This document shows, in pieces, positions 53,713 to 63,528 of a DNA stretch of 64,000 nt. The DNA is taken from contig NZ_JACVXD010000002.1 in NCBI RefSeq assembly GCF_014596975.1, positions 768,418 to 832,417 on the forward strand, in the 5' to 3' direction. The stretch comes from Aestuariibaculum marinum (lineage in GTDB: Bacteria > Bacteroidota > Bacteroidia > Flavobacteriales > Flavobacteriaceae). Both the position numbers and the translations under genes were made by a program. How positions within the stretch are numbered: the first letter of the stretch is position 1; each line of letters opens with the position of its first letter. The notes beneath the pieces were generated by a model, which saw only the letters and a list, made by a program, of their open reading frames with translations, was not told the DNA's origin and did no database searches.

Positions 53713-56340
53713 ATGAAGCAAAAAGGGCCTGAAGCAAAGCGATTGGAAGTAGCAGACGCTTATAGACATTGGAAAAATTGGGGGCCTTATTTAGCCGAGA
53801 GGCAATGGGGAACTGTCCGTGAAGATTATAGTTTGTATGGAGAATCCTGGGAATTTATAGATCATGATAAAGCACGTAGTAATGCATTTCGATGGGGAGA
53901 GGAAGGTATTGGCGGATTTTGTGATTCTCGAGAGATTTTATGCTTAGCACCGGCTTTTTGGAATGGTAAGGATGCCATCTTAAAAGAACGTCTGTTTGGT
54001 TTAACCAATAATCAGGGTAATCACGGCGAAGATGTTAAAGAACTTTATTTTCACCAAGTATCAACACCTACGCATTCTTACTGCAAATATCTTTATAAAT
54101 ATCCTCATAATGAGTTTCCATATAGCGATTTGGTAAACCGAAATCGGAGAAGTCGTGAAGAACCGGAATATGAACTCCTAGATACGGGCTGCTTTAAAAA
54201 TAATGCTTATTTCGATTGTTATATTGAATATGCTAAAGCCGACGTAGGCGATATTTTATTAAAAGTTACTGTTGTTAACCGGGGGAAAAAGGCGGCCGAT
54301 ATTCATGTGTTGCCTCATCTTTGGTACCGCAATTTCTGGAAGCATAATAATCGGTTTGAACGCCCTAGCATGAGGTTGTCAACATCTCAGGAGGAAGCTG
54401 TCGTGGCAAGAAGTATTCGCAATGGGCGTTACTATTTTTATCATGAAGGAGGAGAGCAATTGTTTTGTGAAAATGAAACAAATAATAAACGCATTTATAA
54501 TGTGCCTAACGATGTGCCTTATGTAAAAGACGGGATCAATAATCATGTTATAGAAGGCAAAGCTTCGGTTAACCCAGATAAAACCGGTTCCAAGCTAGCA
54601 ATTTGGCATCAGTTTAAACTTAAGCCAGGAGAAGAAAGAAGTGTAAAAGTACGATTAAGTAAAAATAAAATAGAATCACCTTTTGTTGATTTTGATGCCG
54701 TTTTTAATCAAAGACAACAAGAATGTGAAGAGTTTTATAATGAAACTATAGAAAACAATGTGCCGGAATCTCATAAAAAAGTGGCGAAGGCAGCTTTTTC
54801 AGGGTTATTATGGACGAAACAGTTTTATTATTATGATGTGTTTAAATGGCTGTTTGGAGGGCCTGGAGAGGCAAAACCAGATCGCGTAAATCTTCGAAAT
54901 TACAACTGGCAACATTTAACCAACAGACATGTAATTTCTATGCCTGACAAATGGGAATATCCTTGGTATGCAGCCTGGGATTTGGCCTTTCATATGGTAT
55001 CTTTTGTTGAGGTCGACCCGTATTTTGCTAAAGAACAATTGTTACTAGTGCTTCAGGAAAGTTATATGCATCCTAACGGACAAATTCCGGCTTACGAATG
55101 GAATTTTAGTGATGTAAATCCTCCGGTGCATTCGTGGGCTGTATGGAGTGTTTATGAAAAAGATAAGGAATATACAGGTGTTGGAGATACAGCGTTTTTA
55201 GAAAAGGTATTTCAGAAGTTACTTATTAATTTTACCTGGTGGGTCAATCAAAAGGACAAAAATGGTATTGATTTATTTGAGGGTGGGTTTTTAGGTTTAG
55301 ATAACATTGGTGTTTTCGATCGAAATCATATGCCTCCGGGAATTACCAGAATGCAGCAAGCCGATGCCACGAGTTGGATGGCATTATTCACAATTAATAT
55401 GCTGCGTATGTCTTTGGAACTGGCTAAAACCAATAAGATTTATGAGGAGGTCGCAGCTAAGTTTTTCAGGCACTTTTTAAACATTGCATGGGCGATGCAT
55501 CATATTGGTCAAAAAGACATATCACTTTGGGATGATGAAGATAATTTCTACTACGATGTTGTTGAAATGGAATCGGGAGCAACAGAGCGTTTAAAAGTAC
55601 GTTCGTTGGTTGGGATTATTCCTTTGTTTGCTGTGGAGATTATTCATAAAGATTTATTTGAAGAATTAAAAGAATTTAAAATACGTGCGGCCGAAATTGT
55701 AAGAACTCGTCCGGATTTAGCATCGTTAATTTCTAATATTGAAAAGATAAATGACGATGGCTATCATTTGTTTTCTATTATGCGCGGTTTTAGGTTAGAA
55801 CATTTATTAAAACGTATGTTGGATGAAGATGAGTTCTTGTCAGACTTCGGTATTCGTTCACTATCTAAATATCATGAAAAACACCCGTTTGTTTTTGAGC
55901 ATCATGGGCGTCATCAAATACAATACGAATCTGGTGAAAGTAGAACCAATATGTTTGGCGGAAACTCGAATTGGAGAGGTCCGATTTGGATGCCTTTAAA
56001 TTATATTATTATCCGATCCCTTCGAAAATATTACAGTTATTACGGCGATGCGTATACTTATGAATATCCAACAGGATCAGGAAATAAACTCAATTTGAAG
56101 CAAATTTCGAATGAGTTAACAAAACGATTGGTGAAACTTTTTGAGCGTAATAAAGACGGAAAATATCAATACCACTCCGATGATGAGAATCATATGTTTT
56201 CCAAAGAAGAACATTTTAAAAATGAACATTTATTTTACGAGTTTTTTGATGGAGATAATGGAAAGGGGTTAGGAGCATCGCACCAAACCGGATGGACTGC
56301 GCTAATCGCTAATTTAATTATGGAAATGGATGAAGATTAA
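53713..56340 (+). CDS. GH63-like glucosidase (MGH1-type catalytic domain)
   Basis: 875 residues, no signal peptide seen, so probably cytoplasmic. The N-terminal domain has WGPYLAERQWGTVREDYS and the (alpha/alpha)6 barrel has WAAWDLAFHMV-like DKWEYPWYAAWDLAFHMV and GWTALIANLIMEMDED at the end. This matches the mannosylglycerate hydrolase/GH63 group, which cleaves alpha-glucosides or alpha-mannosides such as glucosyl- or mannosylglycerate. Such compatible solutes would make sense in a marine cell, but the substrate is a guess. It lies in a segment with mannose-related transferases. A bidirectional terminator follows. Confidence 0.82.
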   Translation: MKQKGPEAKRLEVADAYRHWKNWGPYLAERQWGTVREDYSLYGESWEFIDHDKARSNAFRWGEEGIGGFCDSREILCLAPAFWNGKDAILKERLFGLTNNQGNHGEDVKELYFHQVSTPTHSYCKYLYKYPHNEFPYSDLVNRNRRSREEPEYELLDTGCFKNNAYFDCYIEYAKADVGDILLKVTVVNRGKKAADIHVLPHLWYRNFWKHNNRFERPSMRLSTSQEEAVVARSIRNGRYYFYHEGGEQLFCENETNNKRIYNVPNDVPYVKDGINNHVIEGKASVNPDKTGSKLAIWHQFKLKPGEERSVKVRLSKNKIESPFVDFDAVFNQRQQECEEFYNETIENNVPESHKKVAKAAFSGLLWTKQFYYYDVFKWLFGGPGEAKPDRVNLRNYNWQHLTNRHVISMPDKWEYPWYAAWDLAFHMVSFVEVDPYFAKEQLLLVLQESYMHPNGQIPAYEWNFSDVNPPVHSWAVWSVYEKDKEYTGVGDTAFLEKVFQKLLINFTWWVNQKDKNGIDLFEGGFLGLDNIGVFDRNHMPPGITRMQQADATSWMALFTINMLRMSLELAKTNKIYEEVAAKFFRHFLNIAWAMHHIGQKDISLWDDEDNFYYDVVEMESGATERLKVRSLVGIIPLFAVEIIHKDLFEELKEFKIRAAEIVRTRPDLASLISNIEKINDDGYHLFSIMRGFRLEHLLKRMLDEDEFLSDFGIRSLSKYHEKHPFVFEHHGRHQIQYESGESRTNMFGGNSNWRGPIWMPLNYIIIRSLRKYYSYYGDAYTYEYPTGSGNKLNLKQISNELTKRLVKLFERNKDGKYQYHSDDENHMFSKEEHFKNEHLFYEFFDGDNGKGLGASHQTGWTALIANLIMEMDED

Positions 56341-56367
56341 TTGAATGAAATCATTCTAACAGAAACA

Positions 56368-56398
56368 AAAAAGGCTCGCTAAATAAGCGAGCCTTTTT
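56368..56398. terminator. Bidirectional terminator between convergent GH63-like and GT2 genes
   Basis: The stem AAAAAGGCTCGCT pairs with AGCGAGCCTTTTT around AAATA. The GC-rich core with A-run on one side and T-run on the other suits both strands. Confidence 0.88.
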
Positions 56399-56426
56399 GT
56401 TGTTTTATGTAGACGTTCTCTAAAAC

Positions 56427-57917
56427 TTATACTTTAGAGGTTAACGATTTAATAAATACATAGCCAAACCCTAAGAATAACATCAAGTGGAATGGGAAAA
56501 GCCCAAAGTCTCCACCTTGATTTCCTACGATAAAGGCGCTATACATCCCAAACCCAAAATATAACATCAGTAATCCTTCAAAAATTACATGGATAGAAAC
56601 CGTTTTTTTAAGGTATTTGTTTTTCTTCCAGCTGTCTTTTAATGTATTAATGTTGAATTTAGGGGTACGAACAAATTCACTTTTCTTACCCCAGTGGCCT
56701 TCTAATACCGCAATCGAGTTGTGTAATGAGAAGCCCATAGCTATTGAGAAGAACACAAAGAACATGCCTATATATCTGATGAAATTTTTGATGCCACCTC
56801 CATAGGTGTTTTTATACATAAACCAGTAACATACAAAGAAAATGATGGTACTAATCACAAAGAAACTCATGACGTAAAAGTATGGTTTTAAGTGAGCGTA
56901 CTCATTTTTAATGTATAACATTGGAATACTTAAAATACCAACGATTAATACGTTTAAGAACATGGTGCTGTTTAAAAGGTGCAATAATCCGTGAAGCTTT
57001 GTTTTAGCTGATATGTTTTCGCTTTTTAATACGCGCCAAAGCATTTTTCTAAAGTTTTCGGCACCACCTTTATTCCATCTAAATTGTTGCGAACGTGCTG
57101 CGCTAATTACAACGGGTAATTCGGCAGGGGTTTTAACGTCCTCTAAATATTTAAATTTCCAGTTTTTTAATTGGGCACGGTAGCTTAAATCTAAATCTTC
57201 AGTTAAGGTGTCACCTTCCCAGTTTCCTGCGTCAAGAATACAGGTTTTACGCCAGATTCCGGCAGTACCGTTAAAGTTGATAAAATGACCTTTTGAGTTT
57301 CTTCCAACTTGTTCTAAAGTAAAGTGTGCATCTAAAGCAAAGGCCTGAATTTTTGTAAGTAGTGAGTAGTTGCGGTTCAAGTGTCCCCAACGGGTTTGAA
57401 CCACACCAATGTTTTCGTCTTTAAAAAACGGAATAGTACACTGTAGCCAGTCGGTTTCTGGTAAAAAGTCAGAATCAAAAATGGCAACAAACTCACCTTT
57501 AGCAATGGTTAGTCCTTCTTTTAAAGCGCCTGCCTTAAAACCGGTTCTATTGGTTCTGGTAATATGTTGAATATCTAAACCTGTAGCTTGTAGTTTTTCT
57601 ACGTGCTTACGCGTAGTTTCTATAGTTTCGTCGGTTGAATCGTCAAGAACCTGAATTTCAAGTTTGTCTTTTGGATAGTCGATTTTAGCAATGTTATCTA
57701 ATAAACGATCCATAACGTACATTTCGTTATACACTGGCAATTGGATCGTGACGAAAGGGACTTCATCTGGATTCGATAAATCGAATGTTTCACAAGTATC
57801 CTTACATCTTTTGGATGACAGGTAGTTGAAAAGAAGGTTTAGTTGCGCTAAAGCATACATGAAAATAAGCAATAGTGCAATGCTATAAATAATGATAACT
57901 GTTGTTTCTAAAATCAT
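56427..57917 (-). CDS. Processive GT2 (cellulose/glucomannan synthase-like)
   Basis: 496 residues. Two N-terminal and several C-terminal membrane segments flank a GT-A domain with QLPVYNE, DDSTDE (92-97), FDSDFLPE (147-154), TEDLDLSYR (239-247) and the processive QQFRW motif (277-281). The D, DxD, TED and QxxRW set marks beta-glycan synthases such as CslA mannan synthases and cellulose synthase. It has no PilZ domain, so c-di-GMP control through this protein is not seen. It overlaps the dolichol-phosphate-mannose-synthase-like gene by 4 bases, so the two act together. Product sugar is not visible. Confidence 0.87.
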   Translation of the reverse strand: MILETTVIIIYSIALLLIFMYALAQLNLLFNYLSSKRCKDTCETFDLSNPDEVPFVTIQLPVYNEMYVMDRLLDNIAKIDYPKDKLEIQVLDDSTDETIETTRKHVEKLQATGLDIQHITRTNRTGFKAGALKEGLTIAKGEFVAIFDSDFLPETDWLQCTIPFFKDENIGVVQTRWGHLNRNYSLLTKIQAFALDAHFTLEQVGRNSKGHFINFNGTAGIWRKTCILDAGNWEGDTLTEDLDLSYRAQLKNWKFKYLEDVKTPAELPVVISAARSQQFRWNKGGAENFRKMLWRVLKSENISAKTKLHGLLHLLNSTMFLNVLIVGILSIPMLYIKNEYAHLKPYFYVMSFFVISTIIFFVCYWFMYKNTYGGGIKNFIRYIGMFFVFFSIAMGFSLHNSIAVLEGHWGKKSEFVRTPKFNINTLKDSWKKNKYLKKTVSIHVIFEGLLMLYFGFGMYSAFIVGNQGGDFGLFPFHLMLFLGFGYVFIKSLTSKV

Positions 57918-58606
57918 TTCTTAATACTATATTTAAAAATCCAACCTAAGATTTTAATGCCCGCAAATATACTACCTTTTATGGTTCCTGAAACTTTTGA
58001 GACACCAATTCTATTTCGATAATTTACGGGTATTTCTGTGTATGATAATTTGTGTTTTAATGCCTTTAATTGCATTTCTATGGTCCATCCATAGGTCTTG
58101 TCTATCATGTTTAAATTCAGTAATTTATCGTATTTAATGGCACGAAAAGGTCCCAGATCAGTATACTTTGCAGAAAAGAATAAGGTCATCAGGTTTGTGG
58201 CCAGCCAATTGCCAAAAATTTGTGGTCCAGTCATGGACCCGGGTTCACGTAAATTTTTTACTCTAGAACCAATAACAAAGTCTATATTATTTTCGATAAT
58301 AGGCTGCACTAGTTTGGTTAATTCTTCTGGGTAATCGCTATAGTCTCCATCCAAAAATACAATAATATTTGGTTTTTCAATCTTATTTTCAATGTATTGC
58401 ATGCCTTTTAAGCAGGCATAGCCGTAACCTTTATTAGTTTCGGTTAATACGGTGGCTCCGGCATGTTTTGCATTTACCTCAGTTTGATCGGTGGAGTTGT
58501 TGTTAATAACTATAATGTCATCAACTATATCTGGAATATCCTTAATAACTTTGGCAATAGAATCTGCCTCGTTGTAAGCAGGAATAATAACATTAATTAT
58601 TGTCAT
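57914..58606 (-). CDS. GT2 glycosyltransferase, dolichol-phosphate mannose synthase-like
   Basis: 230 residues, soluble GT-A fold. NVIIPAYNEADSIAKVI is the N-terminal motif and VFLDGDYSDYPEEL holds the DxD. GWTIEMQLKALKH and PVNYRNRIGVSKVSGT are typical of undecaprenyl/dolichyl-phosphate mannose or glucose synthases. It would make a lipid-linked sugar that a GT-C transferase can use. Its stop overlaps the start of the processive GT2 by 4 bases. Confidence 0.85.
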   Translation of the reverse strand: MTIINVIIPAYNEADSIAKVIKDIPDIVDDIIVINNNSTDQTEVNAKHAGATVLTETNKGYGYACLKGMQYIENKIEKPNIIVFLDGDYSDYPEELTKLVQPIIENNIDFVIGSRVKNLREPGSMTGPQIFGNWLATNLMTLFFSAKYTDLGPFRAIKYDKLLNLNMIDKTYGWTIEMQLKALKHKLSYTEIPVNYRNRIGVSKVSGTIKGSIFAGIKILGWIFKYSIKK

Positions 58607-58630
58607 TTGGGGGAGAAATATAATTTAGGT

Positions 58631-59077
58631 TTAATTTTTTTGGCGCTTCTGAAGGTATTCTTCTTGTTGGGCAGGAACAATATGCTTGTCAAAATACCAA
58701 GACGACCATTTTTCTAAAGAAAGAAAAATACCAATACCTAAAACTATAATAATTAACGTAACCAAAATAAGATTTTTTCTTTTACGTTTCGGGTCTATAG
58801 AGCATTGGTTTTGTTTTTTTCTATACATAAAAATGCCATAAACACCTATGATTACTGCGATACCACGTAAAATCCAAGATCCCAACCCAACGGAGCCATC
58901 TTCAGCATAAAAAAAATCGGCAAACGATATGGCGTAAATACCGCCCATTAACCCAAACATAAATAAAACCGCAGGTGCAACACAGCATAAAATTCCTGCA
59001 ATACCTGCTGATGCCGCAAATTTAAGGGCCCATTTAAAAATATTGGGTTCTTGATTTTTGGTTTTTAATTCGTTCAT
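58631..59077 (-). CDS. Small membrane protein with vicinal Cys pair (MerT-like pattern)
   Basis: 148 residues, three membrane segments at about 21-48, 65-86 and 102-121. GIAGILCCVAPAVLFMFGLMG puts a Cys31-Cys32 pair next to Ala-Pro at the first membrane segment, reminiscent of the metal-binding CC site of MerT mercuric transporters; a further Cys92 follows. There are no other mercury genes here, so a metal role is only a suggestion. It may be transcribed with the two downstream GT2 genes (24-base gap). Confidence 0.55.
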   Translation of the reverse strand: MNELKTKNQEPNIFKWALKFAASAGIAGILCCVAPAVLFMFGLMGGIYAISFADFFYAEDGSVGLGSWILRGIAVIIGVYGIFMYRKKQNQCSIDPKRKRKNLILVTLIIIVLGIGIFLSLEKWSSWYFDKHIVPAQQEEYLQKRQKN

Positions 59078-59174
59078 AATTTTTTTTCAATTTGTCCTAT
59101 AAAGTATGGCTACCTTTCAAAACAAAGGTTTAATTAAGATGTTAGGTAATTAAATATAGCATTATTTTTCAGGT

Positions 59175-60182
59175 ATGAAACGTTTTATAATTATTGGTTT
59201 AATGGTTTTGCTGAGTAGTTGCGATATAGCTTCTGTGGCAAACAAAAAAATTAACGGTGTTAGTTTTGTTGCTTCCAGAGATTCCATAAATAATACGCAC
59301 GTTACCCCGGTTATTAATCTTCAGGCAAATTATGTTGCAATAATGCCTTTTGGGTTTATACGTAATTTAGAGCATCCTCGGATTACATACAATTCAAATA
59401 GACAATGGTTTGGTGAAACTAAAGAAGGCGTACAACAGTATGTGAAGGCTTTTAAAACCCAGCGTATTCGCGTAATGATTAAACCTCAGATATGGGTGAG
59501 TCGTGGAGAATTTACAGGGAAAATAAAAATGAATACTGAAGACGCATGGACAGAATTGGAGGAAACCTATTCTGGTTTTATCTTAGATTTTGCCAAAGTG
59601 GCTGAAGAAACTCAGACGGGATTATTTTGTATTGGTACCGAGCTTGAAACGTTTATAGATCATCGGCCGGAATTTTGGTCAGAACTGATTAGTCGCATTA
59701 GAAAAGTATACTCCGGTAAATTAACTTATGCTGCTAATTGGAATGAATATAACCGCACCCCATTTTGGAATCAGCTGGATTTTATTGGGATTGATTCTTA
59801 TTTTCCAGTGAGTAATTTAAAAACACCATCCGTTGAAAGCTGTAAACAAGGTTGGGAAAGTTATAAGCCTCAGTTAAAAATATTTTCAGAAAACTTAAAG
59901 AAACCTGTTTTGTTTACCGAGTTTGGTTATCGCAGTGTCGATTATGCCGGAAACCAACCATGGGAATCGGACAGACGAATGAATGCCGTAAATCTAGAAG
60001 CACAGTTAAATGCAACTCAGGCTTTGTTTGAAACTTTTTGGAACGAGAACTGGTTTGCTGGAGGTTTTATTTGGAAATGGCACCATAAACATGATAGTTC
60101 GGGGGGAGAGGAGAATTTCATGTTTACGCCGCAGAATAAACCCGTTGAGGTTTTAGTTGAAGATTGGTATACTCGGTATTAA
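59175..60182 (+). CDS. GH113-like TIM-barrel lipoprotein (putative beta-mannanase or related)
   Basis: 335 residues with lipobox LLSSC (Cys16). The barrel shows IMPFGF, RVMIKPQIWV, FCIGTELE (acid/base Glu156) and VLFTEFGYRS (nucleophile Glu249), then FAGGFIWKWHHKHD. This is the clan GH-A pattern of GH113 beta-mannanases. It is divergent from the vicinal-Cys membrane protein. Lying next to a mannan/cellulose-synthase-like GT2, it may trim or turn over a self-made beta-glycan rather than digest food polymer. Substrate not proven. Confidence 0.78.
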   Translation: MKRFIIIGLMVLLSSCDIASVANKKINGVSFVASRDSINNTHVTPVINLQANYVAIMPFGFIRNLEHPRITYNSNRQWFGETKEGVQQYVKAFKTQRIRVMIKPQIWVSRGEFTGKIKMNTEDAWTELEETYSGFILDFAKVAEETQTGLFCIGTELETFIDHRPEFWSELISRIRKVYSGKLTYAANWNEYNRTPFWNQLDFIGIDSYFPVSNLKTPSVESCKQGWESYKPQLKIFSENLKKPVLFTEFGYRSVDYAGNQPWESDRRMNAVNLEAQLNATQALFETFWNENWFAGGFIWKWHHKHDSSGGEENFMFTPQNKPVEVLVEDWYTRY

Positions 60183-60270
60183 TTTTTTAGTTCTCCTTTT
60201 ATGTATTCGGTAAATCTTCAATTTTAACTTATAATAACGTTGAAGCTTCTTTTGTTTTGAGCTAATCTTT

Positions 60271-60278
60271 TAGTTTTG
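60271..60278 (+). promoter_or_regulatory. -7 box TAGTTTTG upstream of the PPP phosphatase
   Basis: It matches TAnnTTTG, with TTTG at 60251-60254 as a -33 candidate (16-base spacing, shorter than the usual 19-21). It ends 15 bases before the start at 60294. Confidence 0.5.
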
Positions 60279-60293
60279 TAGAAAAAAGCAAGT

Positions 60294-61025
60294 ATGAGTA
60301 CATATGCCATTGGAGATATTCACGGCGGTTTTAAGGCTTTAATTCAGGTTTTAAATAAGTTGGAGGTTAAAGACGAAGATACTATAATTTTTATGGGCGA
60401 TTATGTGGACGGATGGAGTGAGTCGGCACAAGTTATTGCCTTTCTAATGGACCTGTCTGAAAAAATAAACTGTGTTTTTATAAAAGGAAATCACGATGTC
60501 TGGTGTGAAGACTGGTTAAAGTCTGATTATGTGAACCCAACCTGGTACATACATGGTGGTAAGGAAACTATGGAGAGTTATGCAGGGTTTTCTAAAGAGG
60601 AAAAGTTAGCACATCATGCTTTTTTTAACGACATGCCTTGGTATCATATTGATGATGAAAACAGGTTGTTTATTCATGCCGGATTTACTTCGATGCATGG
60701 GGTAGGTAAGGAAGCAATGGCTAGTAGTTTTTCAACAGATCGAACCTTATGGGAAATGGCCTTGGGGTTAGATAAGTCGCTCACTAAAGATTCCCCAAAA
60801 TACCCAAACCGATTAAAGCATTATAAAGAAATTTTTATCGGCCACACGCCAACTATTAATTTCAATTCATTTGAACCTATGCATGCGGCTAATGTTTGGA
60901 ATATTGATACCGGCGCTGCTTTTTTCGGACGCATTACAGGAATGAATGTCGATACTAAAGCCTATGTGCAAAGTGATATTGTTAAAGATTTGTATCCCGA
61001 CGAAAAAGGTAGAAATAGAAATTAA
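60294..61025 (+). CDS. PPP-family serine/threonine protein phosphatase
   Basis: 243 residues. Metal motifs GDIHG (7-11), GDYVDGW (35-41) and GNHD (65-68) are complete, with later His residues in LFIHAGF and GHTPT. It is a bacterial PPP phosphatase, cytoplasmic, possibly removing phosphate from proteins or diadenosine tetraphosphate. It is convergent with the next gene with no gap (stops at 61025 and 61026). Confidence 0.88.
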   Translation: MSTYAIGDIHGGFKALIQVLNKLEVKDEDTIIFMGDYVDGWSESAQVIAFLMDLSEKINCVFIKGNHDVWCEDWLKSDYVNPTWYIHGGKETMESYAGFSKEEKLAHHAFFNDMPWYHIDDENRLFIHAGFTSMHGVGKEAMASSFSTDRTLWEMALGLDKSLTKDSPKYPNRLKHYKEIFIGHTPTINFNSFEPMHAANVWNIDTGAAFFGRITGMNVDTKAYVQSDIVKDLYPDEKGRNRN

Positions 61026-62531
61026 CTATTCCATAATTTTAAAATCTTTAATAGCTTGATTCGGTTCAATTATATTGTAGCCAGCCCAGAAATCTGGATC
61101 GTAAGCAGGTAAATAAGTCGGAGTTACTTTCGGGTTTTCTTTGAAACTGTTGTATTCATTTTCAGAAATCGTGTGGTTTTCAAAGACAACGAGCACTTGT
61201 TTTGATGAACTAGAAAGTATAAAATGAATATCGGAAACCAATTCGTTTTGTTTTCTTCGACCTCGAGTATTTTTGTTTTTCTCAACAATTTTTAAAGGCC
61301 TTTCAATACCGATATTATGACCTTGTGTATTTTCGGCGAAACGAAGCGAATAACTTTTGTCTTCATTTTTGCCATAAATTAAGGAGCCTTCATGTTTGTA
61401 TTCTTTAAATGAGAATCCGAGTAAACTAAAGTTTCTTAAATCTTTTACATTTCTGTAATCGACACGAACCACTGCAAAATCATCGGTATTTATATAAAGT
61501 ACGCCTTGGTAATCTGCACCCCGCTTAGGAGAAAAACTAATTTTATACACAAAATCATCATTTAAAAAGGCATAATCTAAAAGTTGATATTCATATTTAT
61601 TAGATTTATGAATAAAGTTGAGGTCGCTTTTTTCTGAGACAAAACTTTCGTTAATCAATTTAGAAATGGCTTGTTTGTTACTCATTAAAAAGAGTTCTTT
61701 TCTTGAGTTTTCATCGGCTTCTTGTTCGTCGATTAAGGATTTCGTTTGTTTGTTATTCTCGGTATCAAAAAACGATGAATCAATACTTTCTTTGGTGCCA
61801 AACCACCCCGATTTAATTTTTAAATACGAATCACGCTTTATGTGTTTTTGAGCAATGTCTTTTAGTTTGGTTTGAAATCCTTTTAAGTTAATTTCGGTGT
61901 CTTTGTTGTATAATTTCGATGCTTTAATGATATTAAGTTTTTCCGATTGGCTGTAATTGTTAGTGTAAAGGTCTCCTAGAAGTTCGGTATGGTAATCGTT
62001 GTTTTTAGGAAGCGACTGAATCACACTATCGATGAATGCCTGATTGAGTTCGGGAATACTACTTTTTTTAATGTCAATCTCTTGTTTTTGCATTTTGGTG
62101 TTGAACGATGTTCTTGAGAAGAGTGTGCTTTTGGTAAATTCGGTACTGTAGTTTTGCAAGAGGTTGTCTTTAACTTTGTCTATGATTTCTTCCGGGGTAT
62201 AATGTTTGTTTGAAACGAGAATTTCATCTAATTCAATGGATTTCGGGCGCAGTAAAACGATACTGTCTTTAAAGGTTTTAACTGGAAGGTTTTTACTCTC
62301 ATAACCCAAACATTGAATAATTAAATCGATGTCTTCTGTAGTATTCAGATTAATTTGAAATTCCCCATATTCATTACTGATAACTCCAAAATTTTTAGCG
62401 GTAGAAATGGTAGCAAAGGGAATGGGGTTTTGGGTTATAGAATCTAAGATTGTGGCTTTTATGGTTTCTTGGGCAGATACAGGAATATGAAGCCATATAA
62501 TGCAAAAAAAGAAGGTGTAGGTGAGTTTCAT
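61026..62531 (-). CDS. Exported protein with N-terminal carboxypeptidase-regulatory-like domain
   Basis: 501 residues. A signal peptide (cut near SAQE, about 21) precedes a CarboxypepD_reg-like Ig domain at about 22-105 (KATILDSITQNPIPFATIST; NEYGEFQINL), the module common in TonB-dependent receptors and other Bacteroidota envelope proteins. The remainder is a beta-rich domain of unknown type; no TonB receptor barrel follows. VLYINTDDFAVVRVDYRN in the second half is typical of this group. Function unknown, envelope located. Confidence 0.72.
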   Translation of the reverse strand: MKLTYTFFFCIIWLHIPVSAQETIKATILDSITQNPIPFATISTAKNFGVISNEYGEFQINLNTTEDIDLIIQCLGYESKNLPVKTFKDSIVLLRPKSIELDEILVSNKHYTPEEIIDKVKDNLLQNYSTEFTKSTLFSRTSFNTKMQKQEIDIKKSSIPELNQAFIDSVIQSLPKNNDYHTELLGDLYTNNYSQSEKLNIIKASKLYNKDTEINLKGFQTKLKDIAQKHIKRDSYLKIKSGWFGTKESIDSSFFDTENNKQTKSLIDEQEADENSRKELFLMSNKQAISKLINESFVSEKSDLNFIHKSNKYEYQLLDYAFLNDDFVYKISFSPKRGADYQGVLYINTDDFAVVRVDYRNVKDLRNFSLLGFSFKEYKHEGSLIYGKNEDKSYSLRFAENTQGHNIGIERPLKIVEKNKNTRGRRKQNELVSDIHFILSSSSKQVLVVFENHTISENEYNSFKENPKVTPTYLPAYDPDFWAGYNIIEPNQAIKDFKIME

Positions 62532-62591
62532 AGTATTTTGCTTTACTATAAAAATAGACGATTCACCTGTTATAATGTAACAATCAGGTGA

Positions 62592-63482
62592 TTATTTTTT
62601 ATTTAGAGGGTATAATTCCTGACTTATAAAATCTTTCGGAAACGCTTCATCACCTTCAAACCCTAGTTCTATATCTCTCCCATTATAAGGGATATGAGCA
62701 GTATTGAACAAGTAATCCCAGATACTTAGGGTAATGCCATAATTTATTCCAAATTTAGCTTGTTTGGGCAAGTCTTTAACGTGATGCCAAATGTGCATTT
62801 TAGGATTGTTTAAAATGTATTTTAACGAACCGTAATTCCAGCCTAAATTAGCATGATTTAAATGACCAATAGTAATGTTAAAAAAGTGAATGATAGCTAC
62901 ATCCTGAGCATCAAAACCGCCAATAATAGCCATAGGAATATATAGTAACGATTTGTACACCACCGGTTCCATCCAATGGTAGCGTAAATGTGCTGCAAAT
63001 CCCATTTCTTTTACAGAATGATGCACTTTGTGAAAATTCCAAAGGAGTGGCACACGATGCAGTAGTCTATGAGTGTTCCATTGAATAAAATCTCCAACTA
63101 AAAAAAAGATAAGTAAGCCTAATACTTTTGGTAGGGCGTCGACATCAAAAAGTTGGAAGCTGGAAATGCTTAATCCAAAAACAGATAAGATATCGTTAAA
63201 AAACTGAGCCGCTGTATTCGATAAAGCAATGAGTACGATTAAATTCAGAAGAAAAAAGTTGAAAAACATATAAAAGGTATCCAACCAAAAGTCTTTTCTA
63301 AATATGGATTGTTGTTTGCGCCAAGGGAAAATAATTTCTAAAAGCCAAACCGCTAACGAAATAAAAATGAGACCATAGAAGTAATTGTCCCAATGGTTAA
63401 TGGTAATTAATTCGTGCTTTAGGTAATTCCAGTAACCGGTGTAAGATTTTTGTATTATTTCTATATATTTATCCATAGCCAC
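62592..63482 (-). CDS. Fatty acid hydroxylase/sterol desaturase family membrane protein
   Basis: 296 residues with about four membrane segments. The His-box set is NTHRLLH, FHKVHHS, HLNHAN and HIWHHV, the di-iron ligands of the fatty acid hydroxylase superfamily. It would hydroxylate or desaturate a lipid in the inner membrane; in Bacteroidota the substrate is usually not known (sterol synthesis is absent). Its start lies near a methyltransferase remnant. Confidence 0.88.
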   Translation of the reverse strand: MAMDKYIEIIQKSYTGYWNYLKHELITINHWDNYFYGLIFISLAVWLLEIIFPWRKQQSIFRKDFWLDTFYMFFNFFLLNLIVLIALSNTAAQFFNDILSVFGLSISSFQLFDVDALPKVLGLLIFFLVGDFIQWNTHRLLHRVPLLWNFHKVHHSVKEMGFAAHLRYHWMEPVVYKSLLYIPMAIIGGFDAQDVAIIHFFNITIGHLNHANLGWNYGSLKYILNNPKMHIWHHVKDLPKQAKFGINYGITLSIWDYLFNTAHIPYNGRDIELGFEGDEAFPKDFISQELYPLNKK

Positions 63483-63528
63483 TAACTAAACGTAAAAATA
63501 AGATATTATGAGGACTTTAGATAGCCTT

